DNA from: Bradyrhizobium sp. CSA112
Lineage (GTDB): Bacteria > Pseudomonadota > Alphaproteobacteria > Rhizobiales > Xanthobacteraceae
Reading direction: 5' to 3'
DNA: 64,000 bases
Assembly: GCF_029051645.1 (NCBI RefSeq)
Contig: NZ_JAACFS010000014.1
Span: forward strand, 1 to 64,000
The notes beneath the pieces were generated by a model, which saw only the letters and a list, made by a program, of their open reading frames with translations, did not search any database and was not told the origin of the DNA. Position numbers and translations under genes: made by a program. Position 1 is the stretch's first letter. The number at the start of each line of letters is the position of its first letter. Shown piece after piece: positions 31,378 to 40,872 of this stretch.

Positions 31378-33768
31378 CTAGAACTTCAGGTTGGCAAATG
31401 CGCGCACGCCAATGCCCGGCAACAGGACCTCGTCCTTGTTGAAGGACGCCGAATTGCGGATGTTCTCGTTCAAGAGGTTGTTGCCGACGAGGCCGACGAT
31501 CATTTCCCGCGCTCCGAACCAGGTGGGATCGAGCTTCGTCCTGTAGCTGACTTCTGCCTTCAACAGATTATAACCCGCGGTCGGTGTCTCGCCGATCGGG
31601 GCGATATCGTTCTGGGCGAAGGCGTGCAGCAGGTTGATCCGCGTCAGCCAATTGGCATCGCGCCAGAACAGGCCGCCGCCCACGCGCACGGGTGGGATGC
31701 GCGGGACATTGGTGCCGTCGTCGAAGGTTGCGCGGACGACGTCGAACTGGTTCTCGATGCCCCAGATGCCGCCGTAGAGCGGCCCTACGTCCAACTGGCT
31801 CTGGAACTCGCCGCCGCGGAAGGTGGCGTCGCGCTGCGAATAGATCGCCTGGTTCAGCTCGAGGGGAAAAGCCGGGTCCGCAGGACCGACGCAGGCAACA
31901 TCCTCGCAGGTGTTGCCGGTGAGACGACGGAAAATGAAGCCATTGAACTTGGTGTAGTAAGCCGTCGCTTCGAATCGGAAGGGGCCGGTGGCGCGTCGTA
32001 GTCCGATCTCGATCGATTTGGCGGTTTCGATGCCGAGATTGGGATTGCCGATATCGAACGTTGCGGTCGCATCGTGCGGTCCGCGCGAAAACAATTCCGC
32101 CGGCTTGGGCGCGCGCTCGACGTACTGGGCGGTAATACTTGCGACAAGACCCCCTGGCAAATCCTGGAGCAGACCGACGCTCGCACTTTTCGGCGTGAAG
32201 TTCAGGTTGCGTGGTGTGGCAGGACCAATCGCGGCAGGGTCGACGTTGAGGTCGAACAGCTCCGGAACAAATGCCGGCGTCGTTCCGCTGAGACTGACAT
32301 GCTCGATACGGCCCGCGATCTGCGCCTTGGTTGAGTCAGTGAACTTCAACTCGTTGAAGACGTAGCCGGCGACCCTGTTATTCTTGTTGGGATCGAACAA
32401 CCCGTTGAGCGGGCTGGTCGGATCGTCCGGGCTTGATGCCGTCAGTTCCTGATGCCCGGCCTGCAGGCCGAAGGCGGTCGTAACAGCGGCAAAGCGCGCG
32501 TTGAACGGCGCCATCTGCACCTCGACGCGGCCTTCCTGCTCCTTGTTGGTAAAGGTCTGCCGCACGCCGGCCGACGAGAGATCGGCGGGATCGGCAAGAC
32601 CGATCTCGTTGTGCTTGTAATCGGTGGCGCCCGCCCAAAACCTGACGGCGTCGATCGCGGCCGCATCCGGCCGGTATTCACCCTTGGCCGTAAATTTGGT
32701 CTGGCGCGCGTCGATACGGGTCTGGTGATCGGCGCCGTCGATGCCAGGGATACGATAGAGCGTATCGTTCTGCGTGACCGCCGCGCCGATAAATCCGCCA
32801 TCGAAGATGTAGGAGCCGCCAATCGATGCACCAGCCGCCTGCATCGCCGAATTCGGTTGCCGGCCGTTGACCGGCCGGGTCTGGTCGAACAAATACGGAT
32901 AGCTCGGAATGCTGTAATCGCTGGCCTTGCGGCCATAGGCGTCGGCATGAACAGCGAAATTGCCACCGCCGGCATCGATCAGGATGCCGCCATCGACACC
33001 GCGGTCGACGGAACTGACGGCCGTTCGGGTTTCGACCGTGACGCAGGCAGGAGATCCCACGTTTGCGAGCGGCGCTTTCGCCGGCAGTCCGTAGGTCTGG
33101 AACGGTGTCGCCGCGCATGAGGGCAGGGCGTCGGGGATGCGATTGTTGGTTGCGCTGACGACGCCGCCGATCGATGTCGATCCGTAGCGCAGCGCCGCCG
33201 GACCACGGATGACTTCGACCTGGTTTGTCGCCAGTGGATCGACCGGCACGAAATGATCTTCGCCGAGATCGGAGGCGCCGCCAGCGTTGGTGCCGTTCTC
33301 GAGGATGCCGACGCGATTGACGTCGAGGCCGCGGATGATCGGCCGGCTCGCGGCACCGGGCGCGAAGGTTGAGCCGGTAATGCCGGGCTTCGAGAACAGG
33401 AGATCGCCAAGCTGGGCGGTGCCTTGGCGGCGGATCTCCTCGTTGGGCACCACCGTGACGGTTGCAAATTGATCCGTGACGATCGGGAGCACGCCCTGTT
33501 GAGGCGCGGGAGCAGCCGGCGCCGGTTGTGGCGGCTGCGGCGCGCGCTCCCTGGTGCGGCCGGGCGCGGTGCGGGCGACGCGCACTGGCGTCTGCGAGGG
33601 AACGACTGCCCTGCGTCGCACGATCGGGCTTGGCGCCGTCACGGTGATCCCAGGCAGTTGTGTCGAGGAGGATGGTGCGTCCTGCGCCAGTGCCCCGTCT
33701 GCCATCGCGCATAGCAATAGCCAGCTTGCCCCACCGAAATGGAACGCTCGTTTCTTCTTGAATGTCAT
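31378..33768 (-). CDS. TonB-dependent outer-membrane receptor, probable zinc (ZnuD-like)
   Basis: The 796-residue protein has a signal peptide, a TonB-box-like LPGITVTAPSP, a Pro/Ala-rich linker, a plug domain (RPIIRGLDVNRVGILENGTN; VEVIRGPAALRYGSTSIGGV) and a beta-barrel ending in RAFANLKF. Two Cys pairs in extracellular loops (SCAA...ACVTVE; TCEDVAC) resemble ZnuD-type receptors. It is the second gene of a minus-strand unit headed by a His-rich DUF2946-like protein and a Zur-like palindrome, which makes Zn(II) uptake the likely role. A related metal such as Co or Ni cannot be excluded. The start at 33768 removes 32 upstream residues without signal-peptide character. Confidence 0.88.
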   Translation of the reverse strand: MTFKKKRAFHFGGASWLLLCAMADGALAQDAPSSSTQLPGITVTAPSPIVRRRAVVPSQTPVRVARTAPGRTRERAPQPPQPAPAAPAPQQGVLPIVTDQFATVTVVPNEEIRRQGTAQLGDLLFSKPGITGSTFAPGAASRPIIRGLDVNRVGILENGTNAGGASDLGEDHFVPVDPLATNQVEVIRGPAALRYGSTSIGGVVSATNNRIPDALPSCAATPFQTYGLPAKAPLANVGSPACVTVETRTAVSSVDRGVDGGILIDAGGGNFAVHADAYGRKASDYSIPSYPYLFDQTRPVNGRQPNSAMQAAGASIGGSYIFDGGFIGAAVTQNDTLYRIPGIDGADHQTRIDARQTKFTAKGEYRPDAAAIDAVRFWAGATDYKHNEIGLADPADLSSAGVRQTFTNKEQEGRVEVQMAPFNARFAAVTTAFGLQAGHQELTASSPDDPTSPLNGLFDPNKNNRVAGYVFNELKFTDSTKAQIAGRIEHVSLSGTTPAFVPELFDLNVDPAAIGPATPRNLNFTPKSASVGLLQDLPGGLVASITAQYVERAPKPAELFSRGPHDATATFDIGNPNLGIETAKSIEIGLRRATGPFRFEATAYYTKFNGFIFRRLTGNTCEDVACVGPADPAFPLELNQAIYSQRDATFRGGEFQSQLDVGPLYGGIWGIENQFDVVRATFDDGTNVPRIPPVRVGGGLFWRDANWLTRINLLHAFAQNDIAPIGETPTAGYNLLKAEVSYRTKLDPTWFGAREMIVGLVGNNLLNENIRNSASFNKDEVLLPGIGVRAFANLKF

Positions 33769-33874
33769 TGTCCCGATCCTGATCCCGTCGATGTGCGACG
33801 GATCGATTCCGATTTTCCCTCGGAGAGCCGCGTCCGGCGCGGCAACCCCTCGGGAGTGCATCAATCAATCGATG

Positions 33875-34270
33875 TTAGGCGGCGGGAGGCGCGCGGGACT
33901 GGAATGCAGGATGGAGCGAGCCGAGATGCGCGAATTCGGCCTCGGTTGTCAGATGGAGGAGTTCGATCGCCTGTGGCAGCTCCAGCAAAGGCGAGCTGGC
34001 AAACAGGAAATTGTTGGCCAGCGAGGTGACGGCGCAGATGACACAGGCATGCGCCGTATGCTGATCGGTCTCGTGATCGGAAGGCTGATGCTGCTGTACC
34101 TCGCCGGCCGCATCAAGCGCGGCGTGGGCAAGATCGGCGCCCGCCAGTCCGGGTCGTGGCGTCTGCGCGGCAGCCTGGTGGAAATGCCCGAACGACAGCG
34201 CAAACTGGATGGCGAGCGCGAGCAGCGCCAGCCGCGAGCCAGTTTTGATGTTCGACCGAAACCACTTCAT
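33875..34270 (-). CDS. His-rich DUF2946-like exported protein
   Basis: A 131-residue protein with an N-terminal hydrophobic segment (LALLALAIQFALSFGHF). A periplasmic stretch dense in His and acidic residues ends in a CxxC motif: HQPSDHETDQHTAHACVIC. This matches the DUF2946 style of small metal-binding membrane proteins found beside metal-uptake or efflux genes. It lies 50 bases downstream of a Zur-like box and 106 bases upstream of the TonB receptor, so it probably helps handle zinc in the periplasm. A GTG at 34306 is an alternative start, but it would lie too close to the operator. Confidence 0.75.
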   Translation of the reverse strand: MKWFRSNIKTGSRLALLALAIQFALSFGHFHQAAAQTPRPGLAGADLAHAALDAAGEVQQHQPSDHETDQHTAHACVICAVTSLANNFLFASSPLLELPQAIELLHLTTEAEFAHLGSLHPAFQSRAPPAA

Positions 34271-34320
34271 GCCGACAGGCGCCCCGCATCGAAGGGCCGA
34301 GAGCACACCTGGCCCCCTCG

Positions 34321-34337
34321 ATGTTATATTATAACAT
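34321..34337 (-). promoter_or_regulatory. Zur-type operator upstream of the DUF2946-TonB receptor unit
   Basis: ATGTTATATTATAACAT is a perfect 8-1-8 palindrome, matching the alphaproteobacterial Zur consensus core GTTATAnTATAAC. It lies 50 bases upstream of the start of the minus-strand unit. Confidence 0.85.
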
Positions 34338-34661
34338 CAGGCATCGCTGGACCGGTCAACCTTGGCCCGTTCGCGTGGCAGCACAATCTGAACGGCCTGT
34401 GTGAAAAGTGCAACGGTGGACGAGCTTCATGAGTGCGCGCGCGCCGCCGTACCGCTCCCTGGCTCGGTCGGATGACCGAATGCGCTTGGACGCCGTCTCG
34501 TCTCGCGAGCCGACCACTCCGCGCGAATCGATAAGGGCCGAACACATCTGACGCATGCTCCTACGCCGACGAACAAAGCGCATGCCACCTGCAGAGTAAT
34601 TGATCGACCGCCTCGGTTGGTCGGGCTCCGATTTTCCCGGTTGACAGCCGCTCGATCCTAT
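34338..34661. other. Intergenic region between two divergent Zur-controlled units
   Basis: About 320 bases separate the two palindromes. I see no gene with a ribosome-binding site or recognisable product here, so the region presumably contains the two promoters. Confidence 0.5.
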
Positions 34662-34683
34662 ATGTTATGTTATAACATAACAT
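34662..34683 (+). promoter_or_regulatory. Compound Zur-type operator upstream of the metallochaperone gene
   Basis: A perfect 22-bp palindrome with half ATGTTATGTTA and its complement TAACATAACAT. It can be read as two overlapping 17-bp Zur boxes offset by five bases (34662-34678 and 34667-34683), each with one mismatch to the simple box at 34321. It lies 70 bases upstream of the chaperone start. Confidence 0.8.
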
Positions 34684-34753
34684 CTTCTGGAGTCCCAAAT
34701 GCTTCGCCATCCCCGACTGGGACTCCGTCAACTGAACAGGCTCTTTGATCTCC

Positions 34754-35962
34754 ATGCGCAAACTCCCCGTCACCGTCTTGTCCGGCTTCCTCGGGGCTGG
34801 AAAGACAACTTTGCTAAACCATGTGCTGAACAACCGTCACGGCCTGAAGGTGGCGGTGATTGTGAACGACATGAGCGAGGTCAACATCGACGCAGACCTC
34901 GTGCGCGATGGAGGTGCGAACCTGTCGCGGACTGACGAAAAGCTTGTCGAAATGACCAACGGGTGCATTTGCTGCACGCTGCGCGACGACCTGCTCAAGG
35001 AAGTTCGTGCGCTCGCCGAAGGCAATCGGTTCGACTACCTCCTGATCGAATCCACCGGCATTTCGGAGCCGCTTCCCGTTGCAGCGACGTTCGATTTCCG
35101 TACCGAAGAAGGAGACAGTCTTTCCGACGTGGCGGTGCTCGACACGATGGTGACGGTGGTCGACGCGGTAAACCTGCTGAGGGACTACTCATCGACGGAT
35201 TTCCTGAACGATCGGGGCGAATCGCTCGGGGCTGACGATACGCGCACGATGGTGGATCTGCTGGTCGAGCAGATCGAGTTCGCCGACGTGGTGGTGCTCA
35301 ACAAGATCGACGATGCTTCCAAAGACCAACTGGAAGCCGCCCGCAACATCATCCGCGCGCTGAATCCCGCCGCCGATATCGTCGAGACCAATTTCGCCAA
35401 TGCGCCCTTCGAGCGCATTCTCAACACCGGGCGCTTCGATTTTGAGAAGGCGCAGCAACATCCGCTTTGGTTCAAGGAATTGTACGGCTTTGCAGACCAC
35501 AAGCCCGAGACCGAAGAATACGGTGTCAGCAATTTCGTTTATCGCGCGCGCCGGCCGTTCGATCCCGCCAAGTTCCATCAGTTCCTGAAGGAGACTTGGC
35601 CCGGAGTCATCCGGGCGAAGGGGCATTTCTGGATCGCTACGCGTCCGCAGTGGCTGGGCGAATTGAGCCAGGCGGGCGCGATCGTCCGGACCGAAGGTCT
35701 GGGATTTTGGTGGGCCAACGTACCTGCAGAGCGCTGGCCGAACGATCCGTTCTGGCGGCAGTCGCTCAAGAAGAACTGGAACGAGCTATATGGCGACCGC
35801 CGACAGGAGATCGTCTTCATCGGCACGGCCATGGACCAGGACGCGATCAAGGCACGCCTGGACGCTTGCCTTGTTCCGGGAAAACCGGGAATGCACATCG
35901 AGGCGTGGGCCAGACTGGCCGATCCGTTCCCCAGATGGCGCCGCGCCGACGAGGCCGCATAA
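34754..35962 (+). CDS. zigA: COG0523 zinc metallochaperone GTPase (ZigA-like)
   Basis: A 402-residue G3E-family GTPase. Motifs are Walker A GFLGAGKTT near residue 10, the metal-binding CxCC in NGCICCTLRDD, LIESTGISEP, and the guanine specificity motif NKID near 180. A C-terminal CobW_C domain (GHFWIATRPQWLGELSQAG) follows. ZigA proteins are Zur-controlled and deliver scarce zinc to client enzymes. The Zur-type palindrome upstream and the zinc-uptake genes opposite support this. The ATG at 34754 is preferred to a TTG at 34745. It is convergent with the GATase-like gene. Confidence 0.9.
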   Translation: MRKLPVTVLSGFLGAGKTTLLNHVLNNRHGLKVAVIVNDMSEVNIDADLVRDGGANLSRTDEKLVEMTNGCICCTLRDDLLKEVRALAEGNRFDYLLIESTGISEPLPVAATFDFRTEEGDSLSDVAVLDTMVTVVDAVNLLRDYSSTDFLNDRGESLGADDTRTMVDLLVEQIEFADVVVLNKIDDASKDQLEAARNIIRALNPAADIVETNFANAPFERILNTGRFDFEKAQQHPLWFKELYGFADHKPETEEYGVSNFVYRARRPFDPAKFHQFLKETWPGVIRAKGHFWIATRPQWLGELSQAGAIVRTEGLGFWWANVPAERWPNDPFWRQSLKKNWNELYGDRRQEIVFIGTAMDQDAIKARLDACLVPGKPGMHIEAWARLADPFPRWRRADEAA

Positions 35963-35991
35963 GACGGCGGTACTGAAGATCATCGTCGGGA

Positions 35992-38055
35992 TCAGCGCCC
36001 CTCGCGCACCCAGGTTGCCGCAAACGCGCCGAGCAGCAGCAACAGCCCGACCAGACCGGCGAACATCGGCAGCACGCCGACGCCCTTGACGACACTGGCG
36101 TCGCGCATCTTCACGCCCATCCAGCCGTCGCCATGGAAGATGCCGGAGGCGCGCACCGGCACCACGCGCGGAAGATCGATGCTGCCGCTATCGGCCACGC
36201 GGCGCGCGTCGCCGCCGGTGGCCTGCGCCAGCGGCTTCAGCATCTCGGTCGTCGATGTGACCTCCGAAAATTCCTTCGGATTGGTCGGCCCGACATTGAT
36301 CAGGGCTTTCAGCGCGCCGTCGGTTGCCTGCCACAGCCCGAGTTCGTTGGCGGGAAGGGTGGAGCGCCAGGTGCCGGGCTCGCTTGCCGTCAGCGTGAGT
36401 TCTTTCGTGGCGCCACTCGGCGACGTCACGGTCACCGGCGGCACGTTGTCGGCCATGGTCTGGCGCAGCACTACGAGGTCCTTGCCCTGGATCTGCAGGC
36501 GCAGCGCCTCTTCATCCAGGTCAGGCTGCTTCATCAGCCAGTGCGACGTCCGCCGCAGCAGATCCAGATGCGGCCCGCCGCCTTCGTAGCCGCGCGCCCA
36601 CAGCCAGATGTGGTCCGACAGTAGAAGCGCGACCCGACCTTCGCCGAAGCGCGACAATAGCAGCAGCGGCTTGCCGTCGGCGCCGGTCATCACGGGCGCG
36701 CCGATCGCGTTGCGCGTGTCCACCGTGCGGAAGAAGCGGCTCCAGCGCGGCGGCTCGCTGGCGGAGCCTTCGAGGCCGCGCGTCACCGGATGGCGCTTAC
36801 CGGCGTCGCTTAGGTGCGCATAGAACGGCTTTTCAGTGACGCCGACCGGTTCTGCTGGCAACACCGTATCCAAGGGCGTGCGCCAGATGCTGCTGGTCGA
36901 GGCGTAGTCTGGTCCGGCGGATACCAGCACCGCGCCCCCGGCGCGCACATAGCGCGCCATATTCTCGAAATAGGGGATCGGCAGCACACCCTGGCGGGCG
37001 TAGCGGTCGAAGATGATCAACTGGAAATCATTGATCCTCTGCTGGAACAATTCCCGCGTCGGAAATGCGATCAGCGACAATTCGTTGATCGGCGTGCCGT
37101 CCTGTTTCTCCGGCGGGCGCAGAATCGTGAAATGCACGAGATCAATGCTCGCGTCGGACTTCAAGAGATTGCGCCAAGTGCGTTCGCCGGAATGCGGCTC
37201 GCCGGATACCAGCAGCACGCGGAGCCTGTCGCGCACGCCTTCGATCGCGACCACAGCGCGATTGTTCACTAGCGTCAGCTCGTTATCGAGCGGCGAGGCC
37301 TCGATCTCGACGATGTTCGCCCCGGCATGCTTGATGTCGACCTCGACATTGGCGGTTTGGCCGCTCGAGAGCGTGCGCTCGCTGATCACTTCGCCGTCGC
37401 GGCGCACCACGATCCTGGCGCGCTGGCCGGTGACGCCCTGGTCGTCGAGCCGGTAGGTGATGGTCTGGGGCTGTCGGACGATGCCAAAGCGCGGCGCGGC
37501 CGAAATCGCGATCCGGCGGTCGCGCTCGTCCTTGCGTCCGGTGACGAGTGCATGTACCGGCGCCTGGAAGCCGAGGGCGGCGGCGTTGGCGGGAATGTCA
37601 TGCACGCGGCCATCGGTGATCAGGAACGCGCCGGCGACGCGGTCGACGGGAACGTCCGACAGCGCCGAGGACAGCGCGCCGAACAGCTTCGTGCCGTCGG
37701 TCTCGCCGTCGGCCTGTCCGGCTTCGACGACCCGAACTTCCAGCCCCTTGATCTTCTTCAGCGTATCGACCAGCGCCTCCTGCGCCTTGGCCGTCTCCTG
37801 ATTGCGGGTGCCGAAATTCTGGCTCGGGCTCTTGTCGATTACGACGGCGGCGACCGAGGACAACGGCTCGCGGTCCTCGCGCGTGAAGGAAGGATTGGCG
37901 AGGGCCAGCAGGATCAGCGCCAGCGCCGCGACGCGCACCGCAGCTCCGCGCGAACGCCCGAGCAGCAATAGCGCCGAGATCGCGACGATGGCCGCGAGCG
38001 CGATCCACAGCACGAGCGTCGGAACGAGGGGGGTGAACGCGATACCGTATTGCAT
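35992..38055 (-). CDS. GATase-like membrane protein of the moxR operon
   Basis: A 687-residue protein with two N-terminal membrane helices (PTLVLWIALAAIVAISALLLL and VAALALILLALANPSF). A VWA-like region (VAAVVIDKSPSQNF) precedes a class I glutamine-amidotransferase-like fold (IFDRYARQGVLPIPYFENMA), and a C-terminal helix (GVLPMFAGLVGLLLLLGAFA) ends the protein. No catalytic Cys of a working amidotransferase is evident, so the fold probably serves protein interaction. It is the last of four genes starting with moxR, three bases after its neighbour. Confidence 0.8.
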   Translation of the reverse strand: MQYGIAFTPLVPTLVLWIALAAIVAISALLLLGRSRGAAVRVAALALILLALANPSFTREDREPLSSVAAVVIDKSPSQNFGTRNQETAKAQEALVDTLKKIKGLEVRVVEAGQADGETDGTKLFGALSSALSDVPVDRVAGAFLITDGRVHDIPANAAALGFQAPVHALVTGRKDERDRRIAISAAPRFGIVRQPQTITYRLDDQGVTGQRARIVVRRDGEVISERTLSSGQTANVEVDIKHAGANIVEIEASPLDNELTLVNNRAVVAIEGVRDRLRVLLVSGEPHSGERTWRNLLKSDASIDLVHFTILRPPEKQDGTPINELSLIAFPTRELFQQRINDFQLIIFDRYARQGVLPIPYFENMARYVRAGGAVLVSAGPDYASTSSIWRTPLDTVLPAEPVGVTEKPFYAHLSDAGKRHPVTRGLEGSASEPPRWSRFFRTVDTRNAIGAPVMTGADGKPLLLLSRFGEGRVALLLSDHIWLWARGYEGGGPHLDLLRRTSHWLMKQPDLDEEALRLQIQGKDLVVLRQTMADNVPPVTVTSPSGATKELTLTASEPGTWRSTLPANELGLWQATDGALKALINVGPTNPKEFSEVTSTTEMLKPLAQATGGDARRVADSGSIDLPRVVPVRASGIFHGDGWMGVKMRDASVVKGVGVLPMFAGLVGLLLLLGAFAATWVREGR

Positions 38056-38058
38056 GGC

Positions 38059-40872
38059 CTATTGCCCCAACCGCTCGATCAGGGCGGGCGCGTGGACCTG
38101 GTCGGCCTTGTAGTTGCCTGTCAGCGTGTACATCACGATGTTGACGCCGGAGCGGAACGCGAATTCGCGCTGGCGCGGCTCGCCCGGCGTCAGCGGCAGC
38201 ATCGGCTGCCCGTCCGGCCGGTGCGCCCAGGCGCCGGCGAGATCGTTCGAGGTGATGATGATGGGCGAGACGCCGTCGCCGCCGCGTGCCGGCCGCGAGG
38301 CTGCATCGTCGTCATCCTCGCGCGGCAGGGTCTCGACCCAGGTCTGGCCCGAATTGAAGCGGCCGGGGAAATCGCGCAGCAGGTAAAACGTCTTGGTCAG
38401 CACGTGCTCGCGCGGCACCGGCTCCAGTTCAGGCACGTCGAGCGAGGAGAGAATTTCGCGCAAGGTGCGCATGCCCGGCGTCTGCGACGCGCCGTTCTCG
38501 CCCGGCGGCGCCTCGACTGCATCGCGCGTGTCGAAGAGCACCGTGCCGCCCTGTTTCATGTAAGCGTCGATGCGGTTGATGGCATCCTGCGGCGGCTTCG
38601 GAGCGCCCGGCACTACCGGCCAATAGATCAGCGGAAAGAACGCCAGTTCATCGCGCGCAGGATCGACGCCGACGGGATCGCCGGCCTCCAGCGCGGTACG
38701 CTGCGCCAGGAACAGCGTCAGTCCGGTCATGCCGGCCTTGACGATGGAATCGACGTCGGCATTTCCCGTGACGACATAGGCAAGGCGCGTCTGCGACACC
38801 GACTTGATGGCGAACTCATCGTTGCCTTGGGCGCGCGTCGGCGAAGGCGCGATCGAGGCCGCCGACAGAATCAGGGCCAACAGAACGGCGGCCGTCGCCG
38901 TGCGTCGCCGCCACAACGCCGCAAGGCCCGCGCCCAGCATCGCAACCACGACGGCATCAATCAGGAACAGCACCAGCGACGACGACAGCAGGATGCCGCG
39001 CAAATCGCGCGGTTCGGCATTGGTGTAGCTGGCGCGTTGCGCGCGCAAGGAGGATGTATCGAGCGGCGCGATGCGATCGGCCGAGGCCAGCGTGTTGACC
39101 GCGATCGGGCCGTCGGCTGGGCCGTAGAAGCCCGGCGGATGTTCTGAGGTCCCGCGGTCGCGATAATCCGCCGGCATCGGCTTGGCGGTCGAAGGCGGCG
39201 GGCCGAATGCGCCGAAACCATCGAGGGTGCGCAACGGCGCCACGGTCTCGACATTGGTCGCCTCGCTCGCAACGCCCGCACCGGGTTTCGAGGTGTAGCC
39301 GGACATGTCGACCAGCCGGCGCAGCATTTCGACGAAGCTGCCGGACATCGGCAGGTCCGACCAGCGCGAGTCGGCGCCGACATGGAACAGGCTGACAATA
39401 CCCCTGCCGCGGTGCTCGCCGGTGACCAGCGGAGTGCCGTCTTCCAGCGACGCCCAGGTCTTGGTTGCGAGCACTGCATCCGGCTCGGCCAGCACCTGCC
39501 GGTTCACTGTGATGTCCTTGGGCACCGCAAGTCCCGCGAACGGGCCGTCGGCGGCGAAGGAAGCCAGATGCTGCGGCTTTTCCCAAGTCAGGCTGCCGCC
39601 GAGGATGCGGCCGCCGCGACGCAGTTTCACGGGCACCAGGTCATCATCGGCCTGCGCCAGACGGGGGCCGGCGAACCGCACCAGCACACCGCCCTGATCG
39701 ATCCACGCGTTCAGCCGCTCGCGGATTTCCGGCGACAGCGTGCCGACATCGGCGAGTACGATCATCGGCAGCCGCTGATCGAGGAATTGCGCGATCACCT
39801 GCTGCGCCGCGCCGCGGTCGCCGAGCCGCACGTCGGCGAATGGCGACAACGCGCGGGTCAGATAGAAGGTCGACGCCAATAGCGGCTGGGCAGTATCGCT
39901 GGTCGCGCCGGTGACGACGCCGACGGCGCGCCGCCGCCATCGTTTGTCGAGCAGTTGCACCGCGCCGGCCGATCGTTCGCCCGATATTTCCAGCCGCGAG
40001 ATATCGTTGCGTAGTTCGACGGGCAGATCGAACGCCGCTTCGCTCTCGCGATCCTGCATTCCAAACGCGTAGCGCGCCTCGCCGATCGGCGAGCCCTTGG
40101 CATCGATCGCGCGAACTACGCCCGCGGCGGCGCCGCCGGTGGTGCGCAGCACCTTGACCGTCATCTTCGCCGCGGCGTTTTCGGCGGCAACCAGCGCCTG
40201 CGCCGGAGCTGCGCCGCCCTCGAACACCGTCAGCTTGCGGTCGCCGATGGTCTTGCCGAGATTTTCGACAAATTCGGCGCCGCGCCCGGTATCGACGCCG
40301 TCGGACAGCCACGTGATCTCAGCGTCTCCAGTTGTCTTCAGGAAGCGGTCGAGCGCGCCAAGGGTGTCGACGCGATCGATGGAATAAGGCTTGGGTGCGA
40401 TCTGACGCAGCGCGACCCGCGCGGTGCCGGCCGGCATCAGCGTGACATCACGCGCGGGCTCGGAAAGCGGAACGAGCGCGACGCCGCGGCGGTCGTTCTC
40501 GGCATTGGCGATCAGCTCGTCCGCGGCCTTGATCCGCGTGTCCCAGCTTGCAGCCGCGCTCCAGCCATCGTCGAGCAGGATCACCAATGGCGCGTTGCTG
40601 CCGCCGACCGCGGTCTGCGGATTCCAGATCGGGCCTGCGGCGGCAAGGATGACCAGCGCCGCGGCGGCAAGGCGCAGCGCCGTCAGCCACCACGGCGTCC
40701 GCGACGGGGTTTCTTCCTTCGGCTTGATGTCGAACAAGAGCCGCGTCGGCGGAAACTCGATCCGCCTCGGCCGCGGCGGCATGACGCGCAACAGCCACCA
40801 CAGCACCGGCAGGCTCAACAGGCCCAGCAACAGCAGCGGTTGCGCAAAGGTGAGGGGAAGACCCGCTATCAT
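38059..40872 (-). CDS. BatA-type N-terminal plus DUF4159 membrane protein
   Basis: A 937-residue protein. The first 85 residues are the double-membrane-helix BatA domain (PLLLLGLLSLPVLWWLLRVM; LRLAAAALVILAAAGPIW). A VWA/GATase-like region with the sequence VILLDDGWSAAASWD follows. Near residue 650 another helix (LSSSLVLFLIDAVVVAMLGA) leads into a C-terminal DUF4159 domain (FAIKSVSQTRLAYVVTGNAD). Such proteins occur with MoxR ATPases and DUF58 proteins in envelope-stress or protein-complex maturation operons. It overlaps the DUF58 gene by four bases. Confidence 0.87.
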   Translation of the reverse strand: MIAGLPLTFAQPLLLLGLLSLPVLWWLLRVMPPRPRRIEFPPTRLLFDIKPKEETPSRTPWWLTALRLAAAALVILAAAGPIWNPQTAVGGSNAPLVILLDDGWSAAASWDTRIKAADELIANAENDRRGVALVPLSEPARDVTLMPAGTARVALRQIAPKPYSIDRVDTLGALDRFLKTTGDAEITWLSDGVDTGRGAEFVENLGKTIGDRKLTVFEGGAAPAQALVAAENAAAKMTVKVLRTTGGAAAGVVRAIDAKGSPIGEARYAFGMQDRESEAAFDLPVELRNDISRLEISGERSAGAVQLLDKRWRRRAVGVVTGATSDTAQPLLASTFYLTRALSPFADVRLGDRGAAQQVIAQFLDQRLPMIVLADVGTLSPEIRERLNAWIDQGGVLVRFAGPRLAQADDDLVPVKLRRGGRILGGSLTWEKPQHLASFAADGPFAGLAVPKDITVNRQVLAEPDAVLATKTWASLEDGTPLVTGEHRGRGIVSLFHVGADSRWSDLPMSGSFVEMLRRLVDMSGYTSKPGAGVASEATNVETVAPLRTLDGFGAFGPPPSTAKPMPADYRDRGTSEHPPGFYGPADGPIAVNTLASADRIAPLDTSSLRAQRASYTNAEPRDLRGILLSSSLVLFLIDAVVVAMLGAGLAALWRRRTATAAVLLALILSAASIAPSPTRAQGNDEFAIKSVSQTRLAYVVTGNADVDSIVKAGMTGLTLFLAQRTALEAGDPVGVDPARDELAFFPLIYWPVVPGAPKPPQDAINRIDAYMKQGGTVLFDTRDAVEAPPGENGASQTPGMRTLREILSSLDVPELEPVPREHVLTKTFYLLRDFPGRFNSGQTWVETLPREDDDDAASRPARGGDGVSPIIITSNDLAGAWAHRPDGQPMLPLTPGEPRQREFAFRSGVNIVMYTLTGNYKADQVHAPALIERLGQ

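Noticed and set aside
34699..34935. A plus-strand frame between the Zur box and the metallochaperone
   Set aside because: It runs out of frame through the start of the GTPase gene, and its product has no recognisable features.
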